DNA from: Candidatus Fonsibacter ubiquis
GTDB lineage: Bacteria; Pseudomonadota; Alphaproteobacteria; Pelagibacterales; Pelagibacteraceae
Length of the DNA: 64,000 bases
NCBI RefSeq assembly: GCF_002688585.1
Contig: NZ_CP024034.1
Coordinates: 1-64,000, forward strand
Reading direction: 5' to 3'
The notes below the pieces were generated by a model. The model was not told where the DNA came from and made no database searches. It saw only the letters and a program-made list of their open reading frames with translations. Shown here in pieces: positions 1-11,864 of the stretch. The position numbers and the translations under genes were made by a program. Each line of letters begins with the position of its first letter. The first letter of the stretch is position 1.

Positions 1-9
1 GAAGTTCAT

Positions 10-1404
10 ATGTCAAACCAAATAAGTCTAAAAGACAATTTCATTAACGATAAAGCTAGGTGGGAGTCATTCCAACAGTCATTGTTAGGACTTTATGGTA
101 AAGACGTTTATACGAGTTGGTTACAAAATATTAATTTTACTAAAATAAATTTTAATACATTAGTTCTAAATGTAAAAACAAGATTTATTCGTGATTGGAT
201 CGTCGCTCACTATGCTGATAAAATTTTAGATTTATATAAAAAACTAGATACAAATATTACGCGTATAGAATTTCAGATTTCAGAAAGAGTTGAATTAAAG
301 AATAATAATAAATCAAACATTATTGATTTTGAAAAAAAAGATTTTATCCAAGATAGCGGAAGTTATGGACTTTCAAAAATTGATGAAAGATTAGTTTTTG
401 ATAATTTTATAGTAGGAAAGAGTAATGAACTTGCTTTTACAGCAGCTAATCGAATTATTGATAATTTAAATAAATATAATCCACTTTATATTTATGGTGG
501 AGTTGGTTTAGGTAAAACACATCTCCTAAATGCTATTGGAAATAAATTATTAAAAAAATTAGATAAAGTTATTTATGTATCAGCTGAAAGATTCATGTAT
601 CAATTTGTGAGATCTATAAAAAATAATGATGTTGTCAAATTCAAGGATATTTTTAGAAGTGCAAAAGTTTTAATTATAGATGATATACAATTTGTTAGTG
701 GAAAAGATGTAACGCAAGAAGAATTCTTTCATACCTTTAATGCGTTAATAGAATCGGGATCACAAATTGTAATTTCTTGCGATCGACCACCCAATGAACT
801 TGATAGAATACAAGATAGAATTAAATCGAGACTATCAGGAGGTCTAGTTGTTGATATTCAAAGTCCAGATTTTGAACAAAGAGTTAAAATTTTAAAACAA
901 AGATGTTTGAAAGAATTTCATGCCTCGGAAAGAAATATTGCTATTGATGATGAAGTTATTAATTTTATAGCCAATGAATTAAAACTTAGTATTAGAGAAA
1001 TGATAGGCGCATTTAATAGAATAGCTGCTTATCTAAATATAAATAATAGAAAAATCTCTGTAGCAGAAGCTAAGGGTATTTTAAGAGATTCTTTAAATAA
1101 AATTGAGACCAATATCACCATAGAAGATATACAAAAAACTGTTGTTTCTTATTATAATATTTCAATGCATGATTTTATGTCATCAAGAAGATCAAGATCT
1201 GTTGCAAGACCTAGACAAATAGCAATGTATTTATCTAAGAAAATGACTACCAAATCTTTACCTGATATTGGCAGAAGATTTTCTGGCAGAGATCACACAA
1301 CTGTTATTCATGCAATCAAAAAAGTAGAGGAATTGATGATCCAAGATAAAAATTTTGAGAATGAAGTTAAAGATCTTAATCAAAAATTAACAAAAACTGT
1401 TTAA
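10..1404 (+). CDS. dnaA: Chromosomal replication initiator protein DnaA
   Basis: This AAA+ ATPase binds DnaA boxes at oriC, melts the origin and loads the DnaB helicase. It has 464 residues, normal for the family. Domain I occupies roughly residues 1-90. The Walker A motif GGVGLGKT is at 163-170 and Walker B (LIIDDIQF) at about 221-228. The C-terminal helix-turn-helix carries the family signature GRDHTTVIHAIKKV. The stop shares its last base with the dnaN start, so the two are probably co-transcribed. The window begins nine bases before the ATG, so the promoter and any upstream origin lie outside. Identification is certain from the motifs. Confidence 0.98.
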   Translation: MSNQISLKDNFINDKARWESFQQSLLGLYGKDVYTSWLQNINFTKINFNTLVLNVKTRFIRDWIVAHYADKILDLYKKLDTNITRIEFQISERVELKNNNKSNIIDFEKKDFIQDSGSYGLSKIDERLVFDNFIVGKSNELAFTAANRIIDNLNKYNPLYIYGGVGLGKTHLLNAIGNKLLKKLDKVIYVSAERFMYQFVRSIKNNDVVKFKDIFRSAKVLIIDDIQFVSGKDVTQEEFFHTFNALIESGSQIVISCDRPPNELDRIQDRIKSRLSGGLVVDIQSPDFEQRVKILKQRCLKEFHASERNIAIDDEVINFIANELKLSIREMIGAFNRIAAYLNINNRKISVAEAKGILRDSLNKIETNITIEDIQKTVVSYYNISMHDFMSSRRSRSVARPRQIAMYLSKKMTTKSLPDIGRRFSGRDHTTVIHAIKKVEELMIQDKNFENEVKDLNQKLTKTV

Positions 1405-2519
1405 TGGAACTTAAGTTAAATAGAGATCTTTTTTTAAAAAGTCTTTCACATATTCAAGGAATAGTTGAAAAAAAAAATACCATTCCGATTTTGTCTAATG
1501 TTTTAATAGACGCTTCTAATGGAAAAATCACAATATCTGCAACAGATTTAGATATAATCATAATTGAAGTTATTAAAGGAGAAATTATTAAGGAGGGGTC
1601 AACCACAACAACTGCGCAAGTTATTTATGATTTAGTAAGAAAATTACCATCAGGTTCAGAAATATTAATTTCCCAAAAAACTGAAGGTCAACTTTCATTA
1701 ATTTCAGCAAAATCTAATTTTAATTTAAAATGTTTATCACCAAAAGATTTTCCAATTACCCAAGATGATGTTGAAGGAGAAGCTCTTGCAATTAGTTCAT
1801 CTGTTTTTTTAAAGTTACTCAATAAAACTAAGTTTGCAATTTCAAATGATGAAACCAGGCATTATTTAAATGGGATTTATTTACATAAAACTAATGAGAA
1901 TAATCAGTTATACCTTTCAGCGGTTGCAACTGATGGACATCGACTATCAAAAAGTAGAATAGTATTAGCTAAAGATATAGCTTTTGAAGCCGTTATTCTG
2001 CCTAAAAAGACTTTGTTTGAACTAGTGACTATTTTGCAGGAAGAAAATTCAGAACTTAAAATTACAGCTAGTAAAACTAAAATAAGATTTACTATAAATG
2101 ATGTGACTTTAATTTCAAAAGTTATTGATGGAAGATTTCCAGATTATTCAAAAGTAATCCCCACTGACAATAGTAACAAGATAACAGTTAATTTGTCGTC
2201 ATTTATTTCAACAATTGATAGGATTAACTCACTCTCATCTGATCGTAAGGGAACATTAAAGCTTGTTGTAAATAAAGATATTTTAAAATTATTAGTCAAC
2301 GATCCAAGTGCTGGAGATGGAGTTGAGGAAATTATTCTAAGCTATAGTGGTCCAGATTTAGAAATAGGTTTTAATTCTAAATATTTAATTGATGTGGGAG
2401 GTGTTATTGAGGATAAAAATGTGATGATTTACGCAAAAGATCCATCATCGCCAGTATTAATCCACGATCCTGCAGATATAAATAGTCTACATGTTATTAT
2501 GCCAATGAGAGTGGCATGA
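1404..2519 (+). CDS. dnaN: DNA polymerase III beta sliding clamp
   Basis: The ring-shaped processivity clamp encircles DNA and tethers polymerase III and repair enzymes. The 371-residue length matches the usual three-domain clamp. The N-terminus (ELKLNRDLFLKSL), the internal ATDGHRLS motif and the C-terminal VIMPMRV are clamp hallmarks. The last residues form part of the hydrophobic pocket that binds clamp-binding motifs. The start overlaps the dnaA stop by one base and recF follows after four bases, which indicates a dnaA-dnaN-recF operon. Nothing unusual was seen. Confidence 0.98.
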   Translation: MELKLNRDLFLKSLSHIQGIVEKKNTIPILSNVLIDASNGKITISATDLDIIIIEVIKGEIIKEGSTTTTAQVIYDLVRKLPSGSEILISQKTEGQLSLISAKSNFNLKCLSPKDFPITQDDVEGEALAISSSVFLKLLNKTKFAISNDETRHYLNGIYLHKTNENNQLYLSAVATDGHRLSKSRIVLAKDIAFEAVILPKKTLFELVTILQEENSELKITASKTKIRFTINDVTLISKVIDGRFPDYSKVIPTDNSNKITVNLSSFISTIDRINSLSSDRKGTLKLVVNKDILKLLVNDPSAGDGVEEIILSYSGPDLEIGFNSKYLIDVGGVIEDKNVMIYAKDPSSPVLIHDPADINSLHVIMPMRVA

Positions 2520-2523
2520 TAAG

Positions 2524-3603
2524 ATGTTTTTAATAAAAGATATAAAGCTTCAAAATTTTAGATCTCATTCTTTTACTCAACTTAATACCAATCATCTTGT
2601 TGTTTGTATTATTGGACCAAATGGGAGTGGCAAAACTAATATTTTAGAGGCCATATCTATGATTGCGGATAAAAAAGGAATCAGAGGAGCATTGATTGAA
2701 GATTGTATAAAAAAAGATTCAAAAGATAAAACAATTATTTCTACAACAGTTATCTATGAAAAAAGAGAGTATCAGTTAAATGTTGTTTTTGAGAGCAAGG
2801 AGCAAAAAATAAAAAAATATTTAGATATTGACGGTAACAAATCTTCCTTAAGTGATATTTTTAAAGATATCAATTTTGTTTGGTTAACACCTCAAATGGA
2901 TAAGATCATGTATGAAGGAGACAGTATTAAAAGAAAATTTTTAGATAAAATTATTTCTAATTATAATTTTGATTATAAAAAAAACCTGAATGATTTTAAA
3001 AAGTTATCAGATGAAAGAATTCAATTATTAAAAGAAAATCAAGATTTAAAATGGATAAGTATTTTAGAAAAGAAAATGATAGATGAGTTATGGAAAATTT
3101 TTATTTATAGAAGATTTTTTATTAAAGATATTAATAATATTATTTCAAATAAATTGAATAATTTTTTAAAAATAAAATTAAATATTAAAAATATATTTGA
3201 TTTGAATGAAAATATTAGCAAAGACGATTTTTATTTATTTTTTGAAAAAAAATACATCGAAAAACGTGAGATCGATCAAATAACAAAAAGAAATAGCGTT
3301 GGTTCACAATTTGATATTTTTGAATTTTTTAATGAAGAAACTAAAATAAATTCGGACCTTTGTTCAACTGGAGAACAAAAAAAAATATTAATATCAATTA
3401 TCTTATCATTTATATGGCTAATGAAGTCCAAAAACATGAAATCCATATTGTTATTTGACGAAATAGCATCTCACATAGACGGAGAAAATCTTGAACTTTT
3501 TTTTGATGAAATTTCAAAAATTGGCATGCAAACTTGGTACACTGGAAATGATTTTCAATTGTTCCAAGCTATTGAAAATAAAGCATTTTTTGTAAAATTA
3601 TAG
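2524..3603 (+). CDS. recF: DNA replication and repair protein RecF
   Basis: This SMC-like ATPase helps load RecA at single-strand gaps with RecO and RecR. The 359-residue protein starts with an SMC-type strand (IKDIKLQNFRSH), followed by Walker A GPNGSGKT at residues 31-38. The ABC-type signature STGEQKKILIS and a Walker B-like strand (SILLFDEIASHID) lie near the C-terminus, the expected order for RecF. It is lysine- and isoleucine-rich and diverged in the middle, as expected in an AT-rich genome. It follows dnaN closely; gyrB lies 63 bases downstream. Confidence 0.95.
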   Translation: MFLIKDIKLQNFRSHSFTQLNTNHLVVCIIGPNGSGKTNILEAISMIADKKGIRGALIEDCIKKDSKDKTIISTTVIYEKREYQLNVVFESKEQKIKKYLDIDGNKSSLSDIFKDINFVWLTPQMDKIMYEGDSIKRKFLDKIISNYNFDYKKNLNDFKKLSDERIQLLKENQDLKWISILEKKMIDELWKIFIYRRFFIKDINNIISNKLNNFLKIKLNIKNIFDLNENISKDDFYLFFEKKYIEKREIDQITKRNSVGSQFDIFEFFNEETKINSDLCSTGEQKKILISIILSFIWLMKSKNMKSILLFDEIASHIDGENLELFFDEISKIGMQTWYTGNDFQLFQAIENKAFFVKL

Positions 3604-3623
3604 CAATTACCTTATCCTAATTG
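3604..3623 (+). promoter_or_regulatory. AT-rich inverted repeat upstream of gyrB
   Basis: The recF-gyrB gap contains the 6-bp arms CAATTA and TAATTG around CCTTATCC. The loop includes TTATCC, the core of a DnaA box, although the following bases do not match the TTATCCACA consensus. It could be an operator or chance in AT-rich DNA. The position just before gyrB is the only reason for listing it. Confidence 0.2.
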
Positions 3624-3666
3624 TAGGCAAAAAATGTTATAAAAAGCTTCGATAATAATTTCATAA

Positions 3667-6219
<2,553 letters not shown>

Positions 6220-6223
6220 TTTA

Positions 6224-7516
6224 ATGAATTTAGCAAAATTACCAGAGCTAAATGACAATCAAATAAAACTCTTAACTTTAATTAATATTCGTTGGGTTGC
6301 TATTCTTGGTCAGTTTATAACAATATCAATTGTTTATTTTTATTTTAATTTTAGTTTTAATATTGAGTATTGTTACCTATTAGTTTTATTTTCCTCTTTT
6401 CTTAATATTTTTTTACAAATTAGATCAAAAAAAACCGAGCTATTGTCTAATAAACAAGCGACTTTTAGTATCCTGTACGACTTATTTCAGTTGTTTGGGC
6501 TATTATTTTTAACTGGAGGATTAACCAATCCGTTCTCAATATTAATTGTTGCTCCTATTACAATTGCTGCAGGATTTTTAAATCTTAGAAGTAGTATTTT
6601 GATTGGTTTTTTATCGATTGTATTGATTATTATTTTATCATTATTTTATTTTGAATTACCTGGAATTGAAAATAATTATCTTTTTCCAAAATTTTATATT
6701 CTTGGATTAGCATTAGCATTATGTACTACAATAATATTTTTAGCTATTTATTCTCAAAGATTAGCAATAGAAAGTGCGCAAAGAAGCGAAGCCTTTAATG
6801 TTTTGCAACAAATATTTTTAAGGGAGCAAGAGTTAAAATCCTTAGGTGGACTTGCAGCAGCAGCAGCTCATGAATTGGGAACCCCTTTAAATACCATATC
6901 CCTAGTAGCTAAAGAGTTAAAAAAAGAAATAGGATCAAATAAAAAGTTTAATCAGGATTTAGACTTACTTATTTCTCAATCGAAAAGATGCAGCGATATA
7001 TTAAAGCAGATATCGAAAAATCCTTACACGGAAAAAGAAGATAATTTTTTTGATAAAGCATCTTTTAAAATTATCGTTCATGAAGTTGTCGACTCATTTA
7101 AAGATTTAAGTAAGAAAAAAATTATAATTAATGATGACGAATATAAAAAAGATTATTTAATTACAAAAAAAATCGAGATCATTTATAGCCTAAAGAATAT
7201 CATTGATAATGCTTTAAAATTTTCTTCAGATAAAATTGAGATTTTTTTATTATCTAATGAAGAACAATTAAGAATAAAAGTTGAAGATGATGGAGTAGGT
7301 TTTTCAAAGCAAATATTAGGATTTTTAGGAGATCCTTATATTAATAAAAAAGATTTAGACAAAAACAAAGAAGGATTGGGTCTTGGAATTTTTATAGCAA
7401 AAGTTTTTTTAGAAAGATTGTCAGCTATTATTAATTTTTATAATTTAGAGGGAAAAGGTGCAGTAGTAGATATATCTTGGCAAAAAAAAGATTTAATTAA
7501 TTTAAAACTTATATAG
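6224..7516 (+). CDS. regB: Redox-sensing histidine kinase RegB/PrrB/ActS
   Basis: This membrane sensor kinase phosphorylates RegA in response to redox and quinone state. It has 430 residues. About six hydrophobic helices fill residues 20-180. The conserved RegB quinone-site heptapeptide GGxxNPF is present at about 98-104 (GGLTNPF). The H-box AAHELGTPLNTISL has His216. The redox cysteine is Cys256 in SKRCSDIL, forty residues after the histidine, matching the His225/Cys265 spacing known in Rhodobacter RegB. The C-terminal ATPase has DDGVGF and GLGLGIFI. Sensing residues therefore look intact. It overlaps the convergent aguA end by eight bases. The partner regA lies 4.3 kb away, and no senC/scoI lies between them. 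Confidence 0.93.
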   Translation: MNLAKLPELNDNQIKLLTLINIRWVAILGQFITISIVYFYFNFSFNIEYCYLLVLFSSFLNIFLQIRSKKTELLSNKQATFSILYDLFQLFGLLFLTGGLTNPFSILIVAPITIAAGFLNLRSSILIGFLSIVLIIILSLFYFELPGIENNYLFPKFYILGLALALCTTIIFLAIYSQRLAIESAQRSEAFNVLQQIFLREQELKSLGGLAAAAAHELGTPLNTISLVAKELKKEIGSNKKFNQDLDLLISQSKRCSDILKQISKNPYTEKEDNFFDKASFKIIVHEVVDSFKDLSKKKIIINDDEYKKDYLITKKIEIIYSLKNIIDNALKFSSDKIEIFLLSNEEQLRIKVEDDGVGFSKQILGFLGDPYINKKDLDKNKEGLGLGIFIAKVFLERLSAIINFYNLEGKGAVVDISWQKKDLINLKLI

Positions 7517-8579
7517 CTGGTTCTTGTTGGGTCATACAATGAATTGCTCCAAATCCCCAAATAAGATCTCGACAATTAATTGGCACAATTTTTCTGCCCT
7601 TAAAATGATCTTCTAAAATTTGAAAAGCTTTGTCATCATTTTTATCTTCAAAGATTGGCAAAAGAACAATTTTATTTGCTATATAAAAATTTAGATAACT
7701 TGCCGGTACTCTTGTGTCCTCAATAATTAATGGTGACGGCATGGGTATTTCTACAATGGTATTTTGTTTGCCTAAATGATTTCTAGATTTTTTTAAGATT
7801 TTTAGATTTTCATTTAAAGCTGAATAATTTTCATCGCTTTTTCTATACTCTATTGCTGTAAATATTTTATCATCATCAAAAAATCTTGTTATGTCATCGA
7901 TATGACCATGTGTATCGTCACCAACAATACCCTTATTTAACCATATAAAATTTTTAATATTTAAACTTTCGCTAAGAATTATTTCTAATTTTTCTCTATT
8001 TAATCCAGGATTTCTTTCTTGTACTTTGCTTAATAAGCATTCTTTTGTTGCAATTAATGTCCCTTTTCCATTCACATCAATTGCACCGCCTTCTAATATA
8101 ATGTTTTTGACCTTATTTTTTATTTTCGTTTTTACATCTATAAGTTCTATGTTCTTTATTTTTGCTATTTGTGACTTAATATTATTGTCAAAATTATAAT
8201 CTTTATATTTAGCCCACGCATTGAAATGAAAATTAGTCATAATTTTCTTTTTTAAAAGATCGTTTACTAAAAAAATAGGTCCAGTATCTCTAGTCCATAC
8301 TCTATTTGTCTTAATGATATGAAAATTAACTTTATTAAGGTTTGTTTTCTCTTTAATCAAAATTTTCTTAATATTCTTTTTAACTGATTTTGATTGTATT
8401 AAAATATCAACTTTTTGAACTTTAGATAAAGCTGAAGTTATTTTAGCGAAAGTCGATGGAATGTTTTCAAATTTATCTGGCCAGTCATTTTTATTATGTG
8501 GCCATGCTAACCATGTGGAATTTTGCTTTTCCCATTCTGCTGGCATTCTATAACCCAAAGATGCCAGATTTTCATTCAT
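7509..8579 (-). CDS. aguA: Agmatine deiminase
   Basis: This enzyme converts agmatine to N-carbamoylputrescine and ammonia in the cytoplasm. The 356-residue length fits the peptidyl-arginine-deiminase/AguA family. Recognisable motifs are MPAEWEKQNSTWLAWPHN at the start, NRVWTRDTGP, EGGAIDVNG, DTHGHIDDITRF and the C-terminal catalytic-cysteine motif GFGAIHCMTQQEP (Cys348). This last motif is usually GGGNIHC, so it is slightly diverged. It is the last gene of the polyamine operon and overlaps aguB by eight bases; AguB would use its product. No dedicated arginine decarboxylase is visible in the window to make agmatine. Confidence 0.94.
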   Translation of the reverse strand: MNENLASLGYRMPAEWEKQNSTWLAWPHNKNDWPDKFENIPSTFAKITSALSKVQKVDILIQSKSVKKNIKKILIKEKTNLNKVNFHIIKTNRVWTRDTGPIFLVNDLLKKKIMTNFHFNAWAKYKDYNFDNNIKSQIAKIKNIELIDVKTKIKNKVKNIILEGGAIDVNGKGTLIATKECLLSKVQERNPGLNREKLEIILSESLNIKNFIWLNKGIVGDDTHGHIDDITRFFDDDKIFTAIEYRKSDENYSALNENLKILKKSRNHLGKQNTIVEIPMPSPLIIEDTRVPASYLNFYIANKIVLLPIFEDKNDDKAFQILEDHFKGRKIVPINCRDLIWGFGAIHCMTQQEPAI

Positions 8580-9453
8580 TGGAAGGATTTTTTAATAGAC
8601 CGTGGTATTGATCAATTCTTCTATCTCTTAAGAATGGCCAATGTTGTCTTACTTTTTCAACTTTGCTTAGATCAATATTACAGATAATAATTTCCTCCTT
8701 GTCGTTGCTACCTTCTGCAATAATATTTCCATTAGGGTCAAATACGATTGAATTGCCCCAAAATTCGATAGATTTATTTTTTTCACCTTCAGTGCCTACT
8801 CTGTTAACAGAAACAACGAATACTCCATTTGCTATAGCGTGTGATCTTTGGATTGTAAGCCATGCATTTAATTGTGATTTACCAAATTCTTTTTTTTCAC
8901 GTAAATGCCAGCCTATTGCTGTTGGATAAAATATGATTTCCGCACCCTTTAGAGCCGTTAAACGTGCTGCTTCTGGAAACCATTGATCCCAGCATATTAA
9001 AGTTCCAATCGTACCGTGCTTAGTGTTGAAACTTTTAAACCCTAAATCACCAGGGGTGAAATAAAATTTTTCATAATATTGAGGATCATCTGGAATATGC
9101 ATTTTTCTATAATGACCAAATATTTTTCCTTTTTCATCAATCACAACACATGAGTTATGATAAAGACCCGAAACTTTCTTTTCAAAAAGTGGAACGATTA
9201 TTATTACGCTTATTTTTTTTGCTAACTCACATAATGTATTAGTAGTTTTTCCAGGTATCTTCTCTGCTATTGCAAAATTATCGTGATTTTCTTCTTGGCA
9301 AAAATAATGCGTTAAAAATAGTTCAGGCAAACAAATAATTTGTGCACCTTTCTTTTTCGCTAATTTTATTTTTTCAATGGCTTTAGAGAGATTTTTTTTT
9401 GGATCAGCGTCCATCTTCATCTGCACCAAAGCTACTTTAGTTAGTGAAGACAT
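8572..9453 (-). CDS. aguB: N-carbamoylputrescine amidase
   Basis: This nitrilase-superfamily amidase hydrolyses N-carbamoylputrescine to putrescine, CO2 and ammonia. The 293-residue length is typical. The catalytic triad is visible as Glu44 (LPELFL), Lys117 (HYRKMHIP) and Cys154 (LICWDQWFP). The segment SVNRVGTEG and the downstream EFWGNSIVFDPNG are characteristic of AguB. The gene sits three bases after the deoxyhypusine synthase-like gene and overlaps aguA, so the step order and the operon agree. The neighbour relation makes the substrate assignment stronger than for a lone nitrilase. Confidence 0.95.
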   Translation of the reverse strand: MSSLTKVALVQMKMDADPKKNLSKAIEKIKLAKKKGAQIICLPELFLTHYFCQEENHDNFAIAEKIPGKTTNTLCELAKKISVIIIVPLFEKKVSGLYHNSCVVIDEKGKIFGHYRKMHIPDDPQYYEKFYFTPGDLGFKSFNTKHGTIGTLICWDQWFPEAARLTALKGAEIIFYPTAIGWHLREKKEFGKSQLNAWLTIQRSHAIANGVFVVSVNRVGTEGEKNKSIEFWGNSIVFDPNGNIIAEGSNDKEEIIICNIDLSKVEKVRQHWPFLRDRRIDQYHGLLKNPSNE

Positions 9454-9456
9454 TGT

Positions 9457-10503
9457 TTATTTGAATAATTTAGAAAAACTCCTTTTAGGTCTATTTTTCC
9501 AGTAGCCTCTATGAAATGCATCGCTTGCTATGAGAGGTATAACGCTAGTTGCTTCAGCAAAAACCATTTGCTCTCTTGCTGTATCTACTTTTCCCCATGA
9601 GCTTGCTTCTTTTAATGTAGAAGAACTACACGCTCCATCTCTAACGTCAGCAACAGTAATTTGTATAGCATATTTATGCATATCAACTTCTTTTCCTAAA
9701 AGCTCAGCACATATCACCGTGTCTTGAATATAATTTTTAGGAACACCACCACCGATCATTAATAAACCTGAAGTTTTTGATTTAATTTTAATTTCAGTAA
9801 GTTCTCTAAAATCTCTTATAGAGTCAATTGTTAAATGTTTTTTAGGATTTCTTTCTTGATGCATTACTAAACCAAATCCAGCACTAGAATCTGTAAAAGC
9901 AGGACAGAATATTGGCACATCGTTTTCGTAAGCAAGTTGAATTAAAGATTCTTTCTTCTTTGAATGTCTTGCTAAATATTTTCCCATTTCTCTTATGAAT
10001 TCGCGAGAAGTATAAGGTCTAGCTTCTAATTGATCTGCTATTTCGCCAACCGTTTTATCACAAGCTTGTAATTGGTCTTCATCAATGTAAGTATCGTATA
10101 TTCTGTCGATGTAATGTTCTCTTAAAACATTATCATTTTGAAACTGGGATCCTTGGTAATGTTTAAAGCCTAGAGCTTCAAAGAAATCCATATCCACAAT
10201 TGATGCGCCTGTCGAAACGATGGCATCGACCATATTATTTTTAACTAAATCAGCATAAACTTTCATGCATCCAGCAGCAGAAGTTGACCCTGCTAAAGTT
10301 AGAAAAATAGTGCAGTTTTTATCATTTAACATCTCATTATAGATCTGTGCTGCATTGGCCGTTTCCCTAGATGTAAAAGACATCTTGGACATGGCATCTA
10401 TAATGGGTCTTGCATCAAAAGATGTAATATCGATATGCTCGATTGCTTTGTTTAAAAAACTAGATTTGTTGTGACCTACAGTTGGACTTGAGGATTTGTT
10501 CAT
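9457..10503 (-). CDS. Deoxyhypusine synthase-like protein (likely homospermidine or related polyamine synthase)
   Basis: The protein belongs to the deoxyhypusine synthase family, NAD-dependent enzymes that transfer an aminobutyl group from spermidine or putrescine to a lysine or an amine. It has 348 residues. The active-site lysine motif is preserved in SSWGKVD (Lys305), and the NAD-site regions TGASIVDMD, GGGVPKNY and ITVADVRDGACSSS are recognisable. Bacteria lack eIF5A, so a protein-modification role is unlikely; bacterial members shown to make homospermidine (SpeY type) suggest a small-molecule product. Its place between ornithine decarboxylase and aguB supports a polyamine role. The exact product is inferred. 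Confidence 0.85.
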   Translation of the reverse strand: MNKSSSPTVGHNKSSFLNKAIEHIDITSFDARPIIDAMSKMSFTSRETANAAQIYNEMLNDKNCTIFLTLAGSTSAAGCMKVYADLVKNNMVDAIVSTGASIVDMDFFEALGFKHYQGSQFQNDNVLREHYIDRIYDTYIDEDQLQACDKTVGEIADQLEARPYTSREFIREMGKYLARHSKKKESLIQLAYENDVPIFCPAFTDSSAGFGLVMHQERNPKKHLTIDSIRDFRELTEIKIKSKTSGLLMIGGGVPKNYIQDTVICAELLGKEVDMHKYAIQITVADVRDGACSSSTLKEASSWGKVDTAREQMVFAEATSVIPLIASDAFHRGYWKNRPKRSFSKLFK

Positions 10504-11693
10504 TAAGCAACAAGATAATTGCTTTTATATTCCTCATCTTGTTCATTTTGATAAACAGACATTATTGGTTTATCCTCAATCTCAAAAATGTCATCTGAGT
10601 AAAAGCCATTAAATTTAGTTCTAAAAGTTAAGCCATAACTTCCTAATTGACCAATTTCTATATAATCACCCTCTTTTAGATTATTTGGTAACATGTAAGG
10701 ACCTTTCATAAAATCCATACTATCACAAGTTGGTCCATAAAAATTAAAAGGTGTTAGGCGTCTGCTTAAATCTTTTCCAGTATCAACAACTTTTGTTGGA
10801 AAAATAAAATTTGGAAAACCAGCATCAAATAAAGAGCCATACGTTCCGTCATTAATATAAAGACTTTGTTTTTTTCTTAGTTCAATCTTAACAATTGTTG
10901 AACCGCTTTCTGCAACAATAGCTCTTCCGGGTTCACAAATTAATTCTGGCTGTTTCGGTAAACTTAATTTGTTTACTGCTTTTTTGATTTCTTCCATGTA
11001 GTTTTCTAATGGTTGAGGATATAAATCTGGATACTTAGAAGGAAATCCACCGCCAACATTTATAATATCAGGCGTGATACCTGATTTTAAAATTATATTT
11101 CCAATTTCTTTTATTCCTTTTGAGTAAGATACCGGATGCATACATTGAGATCCGACATGAAAACTTACACCAAGTTTTTTTACAAGTGGTCTTGCTAACT
11201 TTATTAAATTGATTGCCTCAGTAGGAGAAGCTCCAAATTTTTTTGACAGGTCAATTTCAGAATGTTCATTCGAAACAAATATTCTTAAATATAAAGTTAA
11301 ATCTTTAGCATCTTTAGTTGCTTCAAAAATTTTTATTAATTCATCTTTTGTATCAAAAGAAAAATCTCTAATTCCAAAATTAAAATACGCTTCTTCAATA
11401 CTCTTTCTGTTTTTTACTGTATGCATGAAATAAAGTTTTGCATCTTTTGCGATCGACTTGACTAACTTTATTTCTTCGAGAGAGGCTACATCAAAATTTG
11501 TGATTCCATTTTGGTAGATATGTTTGATAACATTTTTATGAGGATTTGTTTTTACAGCGTATAGGGGTTTCCCCGGAAAATTATTTACAAAAAAATTGCA
11601 AGCCAGTTTTATACTTTCTGGTCGAATACAATATACTGGATTTACAGGTTGAAGCTCTCTGACTAAGTCAGAAACAGAATTAAACTTTTTCAA
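10503..11693 (-). CDS. Ornithine decarboxylase, alanine-racemase fold (type III)
   Basis: This PLP enzyme decarboxylates ornithine to putrescine. It has 396 residues. The PLP lysine is Lys48 in YAVKTNPH, the glycine-rich phosphate loop is NVGGGFPSKYP, EPGRAIVAESG follows, and the substrate-site cysteine is Cys323 in YGPTCDSMD, the form typical of ornithine rather than diaminopimelate decarboxylase. The only reasonable start is a TTG; AAGGA lies upstream. It is first in the four-gene polyamine operon, and its stop shares one base with the next start. A relaxed specificity that includes arginine would explain how agmatine reaches AguA, but the sequence alone cannot show it. Confidence 0.9.
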   Translation of the reverse strand: MKKFNSVSDLVRELQPVNPVYCIRPESIKLACNFFVNNFPGKPLYAVKTNPHKNVIKHIYQNGITNFDVASLEEIKLVKSIAKDAKLYFMHTVKNRKSIEEAYFNFGIRDFSFDTKDELIKIFEATKDAKDLTLYLRIFVSNEHSEIDLSKKFGASPTEAINLIKLARPLVKKLGVSFHVGSQCMHPVSYSKGIKEIGNIILKSGITPDIINVGGGFPSKYPDLYPQPLENYMEEIKKAVNKLSLPKQPELICEPGRAIVAESGSTIVKIELRKKQSLYINDGTYGSLFDAGFPNFIFPTKVVDTGKDLSRRLTPFNFYGPTCDSMDFMKGPYMLPNNLKEGDYIEIGQLGSYGLTFRTKFNGFYSDDIFEIEDKPIMSVYQNEQDEEYKSNYLVA

Positions 11694-11825
11694 TTCTTGT
11701 TATGTCCTTTTGTTAAAAAATTAATAATTAAATTAATCAATTGAGTCGGCAATTAAAGCTATTTTTAATTTCTGTAAAGTATTTATTTTAGGTAAGAAAA
11801 ATTTTTTTCACACTGTGTCATTCGC

Positions 11826-11854
11826 TTGTGATCAGCTTTAGGAGGGACTATACT
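11826..11854 (+). promoter_or_regulatory. Candidate sigma-70-type promoter of regA
   Basis: TTGTGA and TATACT are separated by exactly 17 bases, matching 4/6 and 5/6 positions of the consensus. A start of transcription about seven bases after TATACT would fall around 11861, only some four bases before the regA ATG, so the mRNA would be nearly leaderless. A purine-rich AGGAGGG lies inside the spacer at 11840-11846 and would then not be transcribed. If transcription starts further upstream instead, this AGGAGGG is 18 bases from the ATG and six bases from an in-frame CTG at 11853. Confidence 0.5.
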
Positions 11855-11864
11855 GAGCTCTAAA

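Noticed and set aside
1-9. oriC at the window start
   Set aside because: Only nine bases precede dnaA and no TTATCCACA cluster was seen in the gaps I read; the origin may lie beyond the window or elsewhere.
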